DNA of 64,000 nt from Gnetum montanum. Lineage: Eukaryota > Streptophyta > Gnetopsida > Gnetales > Gnetaceae. The stretch covers positions 900,520 through 964,519 of the forward strand of contig MNCI01006837.1 in the NCBI GenBank assembly GCA_015680685.1. The letters run 5' to 3'. The position numbers were made by a program, and so were the translations under genes. Positions 33,961 through 47,385 of the stretch are shown piece by piece. A model generated the notes under the pieces. That model ran no database searches. It saw only the letters and a program-made list of their open reading frames with translations, and was not told the DNA's origin. Numbering within the stretch: position 1 is the stretch's first letter; every line of letters begins with the position of its first letter.

Positions 33961-36900
33961 TTTTACCACATATTGTGTTTGCTATACTTGTTAAGTTACT
34001 GTTAATCCAAAGTTTTAGTTTTGATAACCCTTGAACAATTGTCAACTAATATGCAAATATGCAACTAGATTTGGCCTCTCAACCAACATGATGCATTTGT
34101 CAATGACCTACATTTGAGTGAATAAAAGCTTCATGCATGCAATTATTGCTTTAAAAATTAACATACTAGAGATGCAAACAAAAGAATTCCATTTGATGAC
34201 TACTTTTCTAGGCACCCTGAAGTTGGAAAGTTAATAAGGCACGATCTCATCACTTGAGTAGAGCATTCAATATATATATGTACAGAGGGTCATCTTCTGC
34301 CCACATATATGTCTCTGCATAGAGAGAAGAATGCATGACAGGGTCAGCTGAATCTTGCTCGCAATCTTTAGCACAATGCTGAATGTCCAATAACCTAGAA
34401 AACAACAGACATTCCTGAGTAAAATAGTTTCTGCCGAATATGTCCTGTTTGTTAGGCATACCAATGGTAAAAGCACCTATTTAGAAAATAAATGTCCTTT
34501 TATGCAAAGTACATGGAAACAAATTGCTAATAACTGAAAAGCAGCTTTGCTTCACATTTCTTATGAATTTATGAACAGGAGTTGGCCTTGGCCAAATTTT
34601 TTATGGGTTTATTTAGGTTTGCTCAGTTAGTGCAATTATTTCCTCAAATTCCAATCCAGCTTTACAAGGTAGCATCTGCTGAATCATTGTGTGTCCTTTT
34701 TCAAAATAGTTAGGATAACATTTTATTAAGGCAGTTGGAACCTCTGCAGAAACAGGGATGCCTGGTTGTACTGGAATAAAAGATTTGTTGATTTATGAAA
34801 CCCATCCGCTAGAGTGTGTTTCTTGTGAACAAAAGAACTGTTATTTGAAAGTGTCTGCAAGCTTGTCATGGGTTCTCTAATGTATGTGGCACATCATCGG
34901 GAGGATGCTGTGTCTCTGTACAATTCTAACCATTTGAGCATTTGAGAATCTTAAATATAAATCGTTTGTTTTAAGGAGTTGTGATTGAACAAATGTATAA
35001 ATTACGTGATAATGCATGTAATTAATAAAAGGATATCAGTGTGGCAACATTATCCACTATAGTAGCAGATTCTGATGAAGGAAATGAAATTATGATGTTT
35101 GTCAGCTTGTTACAATTCAACAGAGGCCCTCATTTCCCCTTAATTGTGTATACTCAACACCGTGGACAGACACTAGGGAATCCAATAGCCTATGAAACTT
35201 TCAGGTACGTGGTATAACCATTTGTTAAGAAGTCCACCTCCTGCATAAATTTTGATATTTAAAACACAAGTCAATATGTTTGACTACATGTAAATATACC
35301 AGAAGTTCCCTTGTAAACTAAATAAAATAACAGAAGGATACAAATATGCATCCAGTAGAAGGTAAATGGCTCCACATAAAGGTTGCATAAATGTCCTTTC
35401 ATAGATGAATTTGAGCACTTTTTCTAAAATGTATAAAACTATTTTGAAGGCCTATTATGAAATGATATCAAATATATAAAAAAAAGGATATATGACAATG
35501 ATTAAGTCTGTTGGCTGACTTTTAAGATCCTAACACAATGTTGTAATTAAAATCATATTTTTATTCACAAATTTTGTACATGTTCAAAAAGTTAATGTCA
35601 ATGAAGCTTTGAAAAAAATCTCTTGCGTTAAATAATATCAAAAAGCTTAAAAAATTATATTTAAAAGAAAAACCTGAACAGTATAATCAAGAAGTATTCT
35701 TAGTTTCATTCTTGGGGTATGAACTATAGTTAGAATTTGTGGGTTTAATTCTGAGGCCAAAACATAACTTGGATCCGTAGATTTCAATCTAACACCGTCC
35801 ATGGTGCCATTATGGTAATGAATTTCCATGATATGCATCTTAACAAACAATAGCATACGTTACCTGTTAAGAAAAAAAAAAGAAAAACAATTGTAAACAT
35901 AATCATTAGGTTGTTGGTTTTGTGTAACTTCAAACAAAATCTCATTAATGGTCAAAAGCAGAAAGATTGTTTGCATCTTTAATCTGGTGAAAAACTGTTT
36001 CATATTACCGCTGAAAGGCTTTTTTCACATTGTCTCTGTATTTTTGTTGTAATTATCAACTTCATCATTCATGTTTCTCCATATTACTAGGACTGGCTTG
36101 CCTGGTGAAAGAGTACTAGAAGCATTAGTTATTGGAATAAAGTGCATGATAAACAAAGGTAATTTCATGCATTGCACAAAAATTGAGGAGAAAACAATAA
36201 TCTGTGATATAAAGCTCTATGATAGCAAAAATGGAGTGTTCAAAAGCATATAACTTAGCGGAGAAACACAAGTTTGATTCAATCGATTCAGGTAAAAGCT
36301 GAGAGGTAACAGATTCACGCATTATTACATGTCAGTGTTGACAATTTAAGAGAATCCGTGATCTTATTTTGAAATTCTAACCTCGTTTTCAAGAGCATAA
36401 TACAACTCTGCCAGAGAGCCCTGATTTCAACCATCCCATCTTGGATTTTTGCTAGTCTACGGGGTGAATTGTACATGGCTTGCTGTCAGTAGTTAATTGC
36501 ACCTTGCAAGACAAAATCGATCAAACTGATAAGGAAAATAAATATTGATCAAGTAAAAAATGTAGCAAACCTCCTCGCTTTGAGGAGTATTCAGAGAGTA
36601 TTTTGAAGTCCAACCAAACGGCATTTCAGTCGAAAGGACACCCCGTACAGAGAAATATAGACAGAACGTAGGAAATTAATGATAAATTTTATTTTATTGA
36701 CACATGATGTGCAAGGTCAAAATTTCAAAATTTTTTGAAAAATTATTTTTGAAATTTAAGATTGGAAGTGAAATGGATGTATCCTCCAGTTAAAACGAAG
36801 AGGTGATCGGAAGGTCATTAGTTACACTTTGTGATGAAGAAAGATATATTTGACAATGACTAAGTGATTGTAAGGTGCTTGTTTCTTAAGTTGGAATGCC

Positions 36901-37560
36901 TGGGTTTGAGCATGGACTCAGTCACTTGAAAGATATTAGGCTTTCTTTCATCCACCATCCTCATGAGGATCCTGTCTTTGCGGAATGAGCATTAAGCATC
37001 TGAGTGATAATGATTCTTTAACTTCTAAGGGTAAATCAAGTTTCCTAATGATGACTTTATGACCTTTAACTTCTAACCACAAGTGTTTAATGCATATGGT
37101 TTAAATTCTAATTTTTTATTTAAAAATTATTTTTAAAGATCACTCATCAAAATTATGTATCTTTATGTTAAAAAATATGGGATGAATGGGTGACTTCAAG
37201 GTTATTGGTTACAATTTGTGATTGCTTAGAGGTTTGATTTCAATAAGTTGAAATGTAATACTTTGTTTAAATGAGTATGAAGATATATTAGACGAACCCT
37301 CCCGCCTTGGCAGCCTATGGAAAAAGAAAATAAAAGAAAAGTGCATAGAACTTATAATCTCTAACATCCCTTTTAAAAACTTATAGTGAAAAGGAAAAAA
37401 TATTTTATAACGAGCGGCTGTGGTTGTGGTTGTGGTTGAGAGAGAGACAGCCAGTCCAACCAAATTCCAAAATCACAAACATGTCGTCGAAATTCCATTA
37501 CCGAGTATTTAAGCCATGGTGTTAGCAGTATTAGTAATATTAGTATCTGTAGGCCGTTCT
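33961..37560. other. Gene-free stretch
   Basis: No domain-bearing ORF, RNA gene or LTR recognised in 3.6 kb. All open frames are under 90 codons. The base composition is less repeat-like than in neighbouring regions, so it may be ordinary intergenic DNA. Confidence 0.45.
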
Positions 37561-38048
37561 AAAAAATCGTAACAGAAATTTTCGATCCCGCAAGATCCGT
37601 CGCAATGGTCGGAGGCAGAGACAGATACAAACTTTTAATCCTGATACGCAAAAACGGCCAAGAGGGCCAGCCAGTCAATACCTGGTGGCCGTGGAGAGCA
37701 AGAAAAGACCAAAAAACGGTAACTCAGAAAAATCATGATCCATCCTGCCTGGCATATGACAAACGGATGGTGGAGGCTGTGCCTGCCAACTTTACGTTGG
37801 AGAATGAGCGGCGCAGGTAAGAGTTTGCATATTGGCAATTACGTGAACACAGAGAGAGAGAACAAAAAAGGGCAAGTCACAGTCCCAGAAAATAGATAGA
37901 GACATCCAGCTCAGGATCTGGCAATTCAATTCAATTCAATTCCATTGAATTTCCCGTCTCTCCATGGCAGAGTCACGGGGGCTCCACGACAGACGCTCAC
38001 TTGGCTGCTCCTCCATCGTCCAATTTCAACCACTCCAGACTTCGCTCG
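37561..38048. other. Upstream region of the ATL gene
   Basis: Higher GC than the surroundings and no supported ORF. A repeated AATTC run lies at 37924-37946. Probably promoter. Confidence 0.45.
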
Positions 38049-38056
38049 TATAAAAA
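38049..38056 (+). promoter_or_regulatory. Probable TATA box of the ATL gene
   Basis: TATAAAAA lies 265 bases before the start codon. It is followed by a purine-rich (GAGGAG repeats, 38145-38175), then CT-rich leader and a (CATC)n run just before the ATG. Confidence 0.6.
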
Positions 38057-38313
38057 CCCTACTTGCAGATCTGCCGCCAAGAACAAACAAGCAAGCAAAG
38101 AAAGAAACAAGAAGAAGAAAGACAGACAGACAGACGTAAAAAGAAGGGAGGGGGAGGAGGAGGAGGAGGAGGAAAAGAATATCCTGCTCCTGCTGCTCCC
38201 GAAAATTCTTTTTCTTCTGCTTCTGATTCTCATTATTCTCATTCCGTTTCTTCGTCTTCTGCTGCTGCTGCTGCTGAAAATTTTGGATCCATCCATCCAT
38301 CCATCCATCATCA

Positions 38314-38490
38314 ATGGCCGATAACAAACCACTTCTGGCGATACTGACGTCGCTGGTTTTGCTGTTCGGAGGAATACTGTTGGTGGTGCTGGTCTACGTT
38401 TGGCTTTTCTGGTACATATCCAGACGCCAGAGCGCGCGTATAATGCATCATCAACATCATCAGCAGCAGTCTCCGCAGACGCAGACACAG
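38314..38490 (+). CDS. ATL-type RING-H2 protein, N-terminal part
   Basis: ATL proteins are plant membrane-anchored E3 ubiquitin ligases. This part encodes MADNKPLLAIL, then one strongly hydrophobic segment (residues 6-35: LTSLVLLFGGILLVVLVYVW), then a basic stop-transfer (SRRQSAR) and a His/Gln-rich linker. This is the usual ATL N-terminus. It ends at a single N (38491). The rest of the RING finger is found on the opposite strand at 38822-38954, so the gene is split by an assembly fault or, less likely, a real inversion. The first half of the RING is missing. Confidence 0.75.
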
Positions 38491-38491
38491 N

Positions 38492-38954
38492 ATGGTTGGT
38501 TAATAATGCCTAGAAACACAGAACATCATTGTACAGCAATGAAAAATCGCAGCTACACGATATTTAGAACTAGAACGAGCAGCGGCAGCGGCAGCAGGAA
38601 GGAAAAAATACGCAGACAGATCAAAACTGGGCAAGGAAACAGACCCCCATCAATCAAGAAACAAAGAAACAAAAATCTGAAATGAATCCTCACGGAAAAC
38701 CCTACCAAAAACCAGTACTAGGAATCCAAATCCCCCAAAAACAAACCGTCTGAACCCCATTCAAAACAGGTTTCACATAACACCACTTTTTTCTCCAATT
38801 TCCTGCTCTCTCTCTCTGTCTCTAGGAAACCTGGATGACCACCTCTGCAGCAGTGGCGCTGTCGCTGTCGCTGTCGTTGCTGCGCACGAGAGCCCTGCGT
38901 CGGCACAGAGGGCAGGCACCGTGGCGGGAGAGCCACTGGTCGGCGCACGCCACG
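38492..38954. other. Contig placed in inverted orientation
   Basis: The segment lies between two single Ns. If reversed, its last 65 bases (38492-38556) are identical to the first 65 after the second N (38956-39020), as overlapping contig ends would be. The RING finger then also reads forward. Confidence 0.8.
38822..38954 (-). CDS. ATL-type RING-H2 protein, C-terminal part on an inverted contig
   Basis: The reverse strand reads VACADQWLSRHGACPLCRRR, the second half of a RING-H2 finger (Cys, Trp, His, Cys-Pro-Leu-Cys), then a Ser/Asp repeat tail and a stop at 38822-38824. It is bounded by the N at 38955, where the FH preceding VAC would lie. It fits as the C-terminus of the ORF that starts at 38314. 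Single-exon structure is normal for ATL genes. Confidence 0.75.
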
Positions 38955-39020
38955 NGTAGCTGCGATTTTTCATTGCTGTACAATGATGTTCTGTGTTTCT
39001 AGGCATTATTAACCAACCAT

Positions 39021-41399
39021 TCACAGGCCGGCTTTGGTTTGATGCGTGTTTTTTGCTTGGTGGAATCTGGAGATTTTGCTTTTCTTTTGCTTTGGATGCA
39101 ACTGGAAACGTATCGAATCGATTCATTATCATCCGCGGTGTCAAATTGCATCGTGCTTTTTTATTTGTGCTTGCCAATGCCCAGATTGTGAGATGGAATT
39201 TAGGGACCATGGATGTTATTCGTAGATGCTGTGTGATTTAAATAGAAAAAGAACAGGACCGATGTCTGGGTTTCTGATTCCACTCTGAGTATTAGGATTC
39301 AACTCTGAATGTTACGATTACGTGTGGGTGGAGCAACCGTAAACAATCAGTTGTAACAGAATTTGGAAATTAGATCATGGAGAAGGAGAATTGCGTAGAA
39401 CCGAACGTTAAATTGAGTTACCGAAACTGTTTGTTCATCGAACCTTTCAAGTCATTTACCTCCACGCTACTCCACTTTTTTAGTCTGTCAATGCAGTGCT
39501 TTGAAATGGTAAGTTTTGATTTGCACTAGCTTCTGTTTCACTCAAAAAGAATTTCGCATGCTTAGACAGATTTTTTCTGAATTATCTTTCCCATAAAAGA
39601 ATTTTCCAGTGGGCGGTCGTTTTCTTGAATTATGTGTACCGGGAGATCCGAAATTACTCTTGGTAAAGGGATTTCATGCGGGTACTTGAAAATATTTTGT
39701 AGTGGCGTGTCTGAAATTACACTCTGTAAAGGGTGCAGTGAAATTGGAATATTGAAATTGAAGTTTATAGCTGTAACGTTCAATTTTTAGAATATATATT
39801 GGAATCCAGAACTACCCACTTCCCTATTTGGGTTATATGTTACCCCAATTGAGCGACTTCCGTGACCTGTAACTGCTATTTAGGAGAACAGAATTCTCGG
39901 TCACATTACATTGCATTATAAGAATTTACAATTACTTATATACCATTAACAAAAATCAAAGGATATGCTAGTGTTTAATCTTTCTCAGTGTGTTGATGAA
40001 GCACTTCATGAATCCAAATTCATAGCTTTTTAATAGAATTTTCAATAATTTGATGTAAAGGGAACAATTTTATATCTCCATTTGGATTTACATTTTGTAC
40101 TCCATTTGCATTTGTTCTTAGTAAGAATAAAGATTGTTTTTTTTTTGTCAATTGAGACATCTTTGTTGGATTTTGACATCTTGAATAAGCCTAGATTGTG
40201 AAATCCAAGGGGAGAAAGCATAAGAATTGAAGACAATTCACCTCAAGTTAGAGCAATTCTCTTCATTGCAACACAAGGACTCACTCATCACCACCTTCTT
40301 TTGGGTTTGCAATTTCAATTGTGCATTATTTCCAAACTTAATTAGGGTTTGAGTAAATTTCTTTTGGTCCTTTTGGATGATTAATGATTTTGAGTTTTGA
40401 GGAATTTGCTTTTGTGATACCCATTTGCTTAGATTAGCTAGGGTTACCTTGAATTGTGCAAATTCCAAGTTGGGTTTTCATAATCCTTGTTGGCTACTCC
40501 AAAATCCTTTGTTGGTGCTCTTGATCCTTTAAATCTTTCTTATGGGTGTTGCAAACTTTGTCATTTAGGTCATTTTGAGCATGTCCCCTAAGAAGAATTT
40601 CAAGCTTTGGCTAAGGAAATGGAAGAGATGAAGAATTCTTTTAAATACATTGTAAATAAATTTGAAATGCCTAAAATAGAAGAAAGATAAACCTTCATCA
40701 CTAAGGACATTTAGGCAAGAAGTGAACTCAATGGCTTTTTCACCTAGAGCTTCTTAAGAAAGGCATTTATCTATGCTAAATCTTGTAGATGAGGATGAAG
40801 ACTTTAGAGTATGACATAAGATTTTTCATACTCTAAAAGTTAAGACCTTAAAGGCATTCATGTGAAGAAATAGAAATTACTCTTGGAAAGGCATTTAGAC
40901 ACCCTACTAGATTGCTATGTGGAAGTTAAGTCATTCAATGTGATGAATAAATATTTTAAGTTGGAAGATGTTGAAAACCATGAAAGGTTGTCATGTGTTG
41001 AAACAAACTTAGATGGTATGGCACAAATTTTATGTGAAAAAGAAAATCATGCTTGCCTCATGAACAATTGTGCTTGATGAAAAATAATATATGTTTGTCA
41101 TGGGCTATGGCTATGGGGTTGCATCTATGACATCTTTTAGTTAGTATCCACCTACAAATATGACCTATTAATTGCATTTATGACATTGTTTGTTTTCTCA
41201 TCCTTTATAATAATTAGTGAGTGTCCCTAGCATGAATTTGAGTTCCTTGTCTAGGATTTTTGTTCAAGTGGATTTTATGTAAACACATTCATGACAACAA
41301 AAATGATCACTTGGACTTAGAATAGATATATTTTTTCATACATTTAATTTATAATATTATATAGTGTAATATTTATATTTCTCTGTACAATAGTTTCTT
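39021..41399. other. Gene-free stretch after the ATL gene
   Basis: The first part is 3' flank of the ATL gene. A weak 80 bp repeat pair occurs at 39645-39760 (CCGAAATTAC / CTGAAATTAC). At 40590-41080 there are Lys/Glu-rich coding-like fragments of unknown origin. No gene is supported. Confidence 0.4.
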
Positions 41400-41834
41400 G
41401 GTAGAATGAGAATAATCTAGCTTTGAGCATTAAACTCATATCGACTTGGTAATCCAAGCGATAATTCTCTTGGTACATCTAATAGCAATATTTCTTAGGA
41501 ATGCATTAGTTGATGCGAATGTCTAAGAAAATGATGGCAAGTTAGAGATGAACATTCATCAGCCTTAAGCTAATTTAAGTTTTCATTTCAAGTTTTAGTT
41601 AATTAGTTATTAAATATTATTTCTTATATATTCACTTTTCTTAGTCATGGACACAACATCATTTATCATACACCTAACCTAGGTTAACCATATAACTAGA
41701 AAGGTCACTACTAGTCTAGGTGGGAAGATAATGATCTACAATCATCTTGATAGTCCATACATGGATTGTAACATGGTCTATCACAATGCTTGTAGATCTT
41801 ATAATGGAACGTTGGACATCCTCGTTGCCCATCA
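41400..41834 (+). repeat. LTR L, partial and degenerate
   Basis: The 3' part matches LTR D/E in order (ACTTGGTAATCC, ATCATTTATCATACACCTAA, TAGTCTAGGTGGGAAGATAA) and ends CCATCA. The U3 side could not be placed. A decayed primer site (TGGGACCATTATCAAGGA, 41837-41854) follows. Confidence 0.65.
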
Positions 41835-41970
41835 TTTGGGACCATTATCAAGGATGGTGCTAGTAGTTTAGTTTATTTAGTTAGCAACATATATGATCAT
41901 TGTTAAGGTTTTAACAATTTATCTTTTAAAGTATTTGATATTCATTAAAGTCACACACACTAATTAGATC

Positions 41971-44900
41971 ATGTTTACTTTTCACAAAGCCAACAACCCA
42001 TCATTAGAGGGAAATTCTACAATGTGCAATGATTGAAACATTGATGATGAATTAAATTAGCCACATCAAGTACGAGTCACTTATGCTCATCAAGACTAGT
42101 ACTTTTCTAATTCCACCTTTAGCTTCCACTAGAATGAACAAATGTAGTGGAAGGAATTTCACGGTAATACTGTGCTACCACTTGATAGAATAGCTCCATA
42201 AATGCTTACAACAACATTCATGAGGATTGAAATTAATCATGGTTCATTTGGCTATTACATTAACAAATATATGTACATGACAAGGCTAAGTATGCAATAC
42301 CTTTGATGTCCCAATTAGAGAAGGGGGACACAGATCATTGGTATGGGAAGTTCTATCATTACTAGTCCATCTTTCACGCTCATCTCTTCCATATCAAGGT
42401 CTAAGGGCACTTAAGGCTACACTTAACCTTAGCAAATAATCTAGCAAGAGTTGGCTAAGGTCCTAGAATATGGAGATCTTCAAGGTCTAGGAACTCTAGT
42501 AGACTAAAAGTCAATGTGCAAGGGAACTATGAAAGGAGGCCAACCTTTAATGAGGATAAATGTGGATAAGGAGATGGAGCCCCAAACTGAAATGCAAATA
42601 GACATCCTTATCGAAATAGTAGAAAAAAATACTATAGACATATAAATCATGATTAAGATAGATGACGAGAAAGAAGCCATAGAAGAGAAAGAAAAAGAAA
42701 CCATCATAATAGGGTAGGTAGAGATTGGGATCATGACGATGATTTTAACTTGTTAAATAAAGCTGATGAACCCTTGTTGGCAGCTAGAAGTATGATTCAA
42801 ATATGTGAGGTAGTCAAAGTTTGTATAAGTAATCAAAGGAAGAGTCACATTAAGCAGTTAGACATGAATAATATTTCAATGTTTGAGGGAGGCTACAATT
42901 GAAACACCTCAAAGAAAATTCATGATGTAAACAGATAAACTTTGTAGCCAAATTTTGTCATGTAATTTTGATCAAATTCAAGAGCAAACACAAATGCCTT
43001 GATTTTGCTTCAAAAAGTTGTCTAGTGAGCTTATTTTGTCAAAATCTCGATGTAGTTACATTTTGTAAAGTGTAATTCATGGTTTGAAACATGAAAAATT
43101 CCATGAATTATACTAGAGAGCATAATTAGACCTCACAATGTTAAAAAACGTTGGCATTCACAGTGAAATTACTCAAAAACGTTGGTGATAAAAACAATGC
43201 AGTTTTGGATCATAAAAATGGTCAAAAATGATGTGTAACCAACCAAGAAGCTTTTTGAAACCTCATCAACAAAGAAACAACAAATTGTTACCTATTTAAG
43301 TAAGAATTGCCATCATTTTCAAGGGCTTTTTCTAGTAGGGGCAAGTAGACCTTTTTGGGACCTTTTATGGATCTCTTTTTGGCAAGACCTTTTTTGGGTA
43401 AGAAAATAGAGAGAACCTATTGCAGTATTCATCCTAAGGCAAATCAATTGAGACAGATGCATGTAGGACTATTACAAAACACACCTTGCTCACCTACATC
43501 AAATTTTAAATGATAGTTTTAGAGAGATCTCTGAACTATTTGTATTCTTAGGATTCTGAAAGTGAGTCAATTAGTACTCTCTAAACCTTTGTTTTACAAT
43601 TTTTAATACAAAGTTTATAGCTTGTTTTAGCTACATCTTTTTCCATCTCTTTCGTTTTCACTTGTCTCATTTGGTAATAAATTTTCAAGTCTTTAAATGA
43701 TTGACCATATTGCCTAAGGTACCTCATATGCTTCCCAAGGCCTATGGATCTTGAGGTAAAATTGTTTTACACAGATTGATTCGATTTCTAGCTTGATTTT
43801 TTTTTTTGCTACAACAATGTAGATCTTCAACGTCATGTACAAGCCTTCGATGATGCTAGTGCCTTGCAAAATAATGAAAGAAAATGGTAAAAGCCAAAGC
43901 TCTTTCTAAGAATACTCATTAAAGAAAATAAGAGCTATTGTAGATTCTTAGAGCCTAATTCAATTTACCTATGGTCTATAATACTTGAGATTTTCAATGA
44001 GAAGTATTAGAATTAGTAAAAAATATCCAACCTGAGAAAGAAAATTTGGGGATGAAAGTAAGAGAATCATGAATCCCTTGATTTAGCCTTGGATAGATAC
44101 TCTTCATTACTACATTGATGCTTGAACTATGGCTTCGCTAACAAGGAGTAGCTATGCCATATCATAGATGGGTTATGGAATAGAACTCATGGGACTCTTG
44201 GGATCTATACCCAAGGGAGATTGTTAGAATTGAGGGATCATTGGATTCAAAGGTTAAGTGATCATTTGGTAGAAGAAAAAGGAGAGCTTAAGAAAATAAA
44301 AAGTATAGAGGAGTATAATAGGGACTCATCTCTTTACAAGAGGGATGCCCACTCCTATGATATGCAAGAAGAATAAGCTTTCTTGGAAGAAATTGCTCAG
44401 TGAAAAACCTTGCCAATGAAGAATTCATTATAGAAATCATAACAAATGTTGATAAAATATGAAATTCAATGAATGGAAAATTTTCATATACTTTGAAAAT
44501 TATGATGTAACACATAGAGTAGGCAAGGGTCAAGGATCAAGATAAAAATAAGAAGAAAGAAAAAAAGACTAGGAAGAATAGGTAACAATAGAAAGACAAG
44601 GCAACAAGATTAGAGGAGGTTGTTGATTTAGATTTTGAAAATGATGATGGATGTAACATATGTTAATATGAATACTAAAAGGGTGTTTGGCCTATGATAT
44701 CATACCTAATCTTATTGATACATGAATCAAGAATATATGCTTTAAACCTCAAGTTTGTTAAGAAATAAATGCCAAGGAGATTGTCTGATCCTAAAGATAA
44801 TTATAGATAATTCTATCAATAGTAATACTATCCTTGTAGAACACCTCCTCAACCTCAAGATTAATATCAGTAATAGTGGAAAAACCTATAGTTGTGGGGG

Positions 44901-45000
44901 ATTCCATCACTAAGGTAGTAGTATCCTTATCGCCAGCAATAACCATGTGGCTATTATGTCCAATAATCTATTTCACTTAATAGTTTAGCATCTCATGCTT
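41971..45000 (+). pseudogene. Gag of element L, heavily decayed and interrupted
   Basis: It starts MFTFHKANNPS, matching the other gag starts. ADEPLLAARSMIQ and IKQLDMNNISMFEGGYN (42770-42900) are followed, after a 909 bp insertion, by VDLQRHVQAFDDASALQNNE (43816 on). Then come DRYSSLLH, GLWNRTHGTLGIYTQGRL, a Lys-rich region (44540-44600), a knuckle remnant (CNIC, 44650) and IVEKPIVVG (44875). There are many stops and shifts. No protease or RT is recognised after it. Confidence 0.7.
42899..43807 (+). mobile_element. 909 bp insertion inside gag L, T-run ended
   Basis: GCTACAA occurs at 42892-42898 and again at 43808-43814. Removing the insertion restores the gag reading GGYN-NVDLQRH. The insertion ends in 11 T just before the right copy. 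It has no ORF of note and no terminal inverted repeats that I can see. A T-run plus a variable-length duplication suggests a SINE- or LINE-like retroposon, but the family is not recognised. Confidence 0.75.
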
Positions 45001-45993
45001 CTACTTAATTTTTTTACCTCTCAAATATCACACAACCAAAACATCATGTGTTGAATCATCATCCTTTGCCTGTGATTAATTCTCATAGTCTTCCCACCAC
45101 TCTTTTGTTACAACAAAAGAATGTCATCTACATTGTCCACACTTAAGTGGATGATAATGCTAGTAGCATAGAGTGCATGTCACAATCTAGAAATTTGCAT
45201 AAATTTAATAATTAATTCTTTAATGTTGTTAGATGAATATTAATAGATTAGCTATTTGTTATTATTTTTATTATTATTGTTGTTGTTGTTAGTTTCCTAC
45301 ATAAGTGAATGTAATCTACTTGCTAGGGTATTTTGTTAAAGTTTTTCACCACTATTTAAGCTTCATCATAGATTTTCTAAAATATTTTATGATTAAATGT
45401 TGAAATCCAATTACCTTAGGAAGGTTTTCTTTTTATTAGTTATTATGCTTTTACAATATTTGGCTATGCATATTTTATTCTTTATGCACATTTAGTTATG
45501 TATATTCATGATTTATTATGCACATCTAGTTATGCATCATTTATATTTATTATGCATATGTGATTATAATACTTTGTTCATGGAGCAATTTTGAACTTGA
45601 GCCCTACCCAAAACATATCCCTTATTATCTTTTGTCATGAAACTAGGGTTTGGAGTTTATTTTTTATTATACATAAATACTATATAAATTAGCTTTGCTA
45701 ATGAAGCATCTTAGTATGATGTCCTACCTAGAAGCTAACCTTACCAATGTGTCTGGGATATCTAAAAACATTAGTTTTGATTCTTAATTCACTAGAATTG
45801 GAGTTACAATTTTCGAGATATCACATTTTCTAGTTTTCTTAAAATACCATAACATTTTGACATTTGAACCACATTATTATGATAAGTGAAGCCTAGATGA
45901 GATTCTAGAATATGATTAGATAAAGCACTTGATAAAAATTTCGTAGGTTTAAATAGAATTGGATTTGGAGTCTCGATGTATGTGTTATGAGTG
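45001..45993. other. Gene-free stretch
   Basis: AT-rich, with ATT and GTT repeats at 45245-45290. Probably decayed interior of element L or its flank. Confidence 0.4.
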
Positions 45994-46424
45994 TGATGAG
46001 CAGTGGGTATATCCTACACCCAACCATACAAATCACGAGCATGTACTAATGATCTAGTCGAATTTTATGGACTTAGTTCCTAAGTTTGCCCATAGTTAGA
46101 GATTGTTAACCAAAGGGTCATGTGATCATTATCTTCCTAACTCACACTTGTGTATGCTTTGTATATGACTAAATGTGAGCGAAGGCATATGATATTTATT
46201 TTTATTTTTATTTTTATATATTTTTTTAATCTTAAGTTTTATGTAGGAAGATGAATATTTAATGGTTAACTATTTTATCTGCCTAACTTGTTCTCAAGGC
46301 TAACTACCCTAATATAAGTAGTTATATCCACTTACCATGCATATCCCGAACTAGCATTAATGCTACTAGGTTACCAAGTGACGTTTACTAGGTGTACCAA
46401 ATGGTCACTATTGGGATTACCAAG
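45994..46424 (-). repeat. LTR I, outer part (3' LTR of the Athila-like element at 54-64 kb)
   Basis: It begins TGATGAGCAG on the plus strand, the reverse of the family 3' end. It runs to GGGATTACCAAG, where the younger element inserted. The continuation is at 53774-54240. Confidence 0.8.
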
Positions 46425-47385
46425 TGATGAGTGGCGAGGTACCCCTACACTCAACCATACGAAACAAGCGTAGCATGCGCGATCCGGTTGAACTCCGTAG
46501 ACTAAGTGCCTACACGCCCCATGGAACACTTTGGGTTAATCATTCGTTGTCTTCCCAGACTTACTTGTGTTTGTCACGGTGTATGGTTAAGTAAGTCTAA
46601 GGTATACGATTTTTATATCTTTTTATGTTTTTCTCCTATGCTATCGAGGTGAAGGGTTGAGAAACTAACTAACTCTAACTAATGAACTAAGTCTAAATTA
46701 ACTAGCGTTAGCATTCGTTCCCACTTATCATACACACCCTGAACCGATGCAATGACGGCTACCAAATGCTAATCGTTGCTGGGATCACCGCCCGTGACAC
46801 ACGTGCTCGAAGTGGTCGTACTGAGGCACTTAACTAGGAGGAAAGGGTTGAGAGAATCTATCTAGCCTAAGTGCAATGAGTAGCTGATTCCTTGACTAAC
46901 CGTACACATCTAGGACTACCACTGGGATTACCAAGCGCAGATCCTGAATACGCCACTGGGTTACCAAGTAGTCACATGAGATGCTCGTAATCAAGTTGTA
47001 CTCATACTGCATTCTAGGAGTTTAAGGGTGAGAGAAAAATAATAAATAAAATCCTATTCCATGCACTGCAAGGTTTATCTGGAAAGCTCATCTTTATTGC
47101 CGTACACAACTTGTGTTCAAGTACAATGTTGCTCGAATAAAGATCCGTTCACTTTGGAACTCCTATTGTGGGCACATGGAAAATATTCTATCTCTGGAGT
47201 GATCAAACTGCCAGAGTTTTTCTACTTCTAAACCATGATGGGAAATAAGGGGAGAGCAGCCTCTTATTTATAGATATGGCGATGGACCGCAATATCGCAT
47301 ACGCGATATCGCATGGGATGCGATATCGTGGAGGCTACAATATTGCGTACGCGATATCATGGCTCATGCGAATCACATCTCATCA
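46425..47385 (-). repeat. LTR G (3' LTR)
   Basis: TGATGAGTGG...CTCATCA on the plus strand. The GATATC palindrome cluster is at 47285-47360 and a reverse TATA (TATTTATA) at 47265-47272. It is followed at 47386-47393 by the reversed polypurine tract TACCCCCA. Confidence 0.9.

Noticed and set aside
36850-36925. Possible tRNA-like or SINE head (GGGTTTGAGCA resembles a B box)
   Set aside because: No convincing A box at the right distance, no cloverleaf, and no tail or target duplication.
37926-38488. Reverse ORFs of 133 and 163 codons opposite the ATL leader
   Set aside because: They are the antisense of the purine- and CT-rich leader and the ATL start. Low-complexity residues only.
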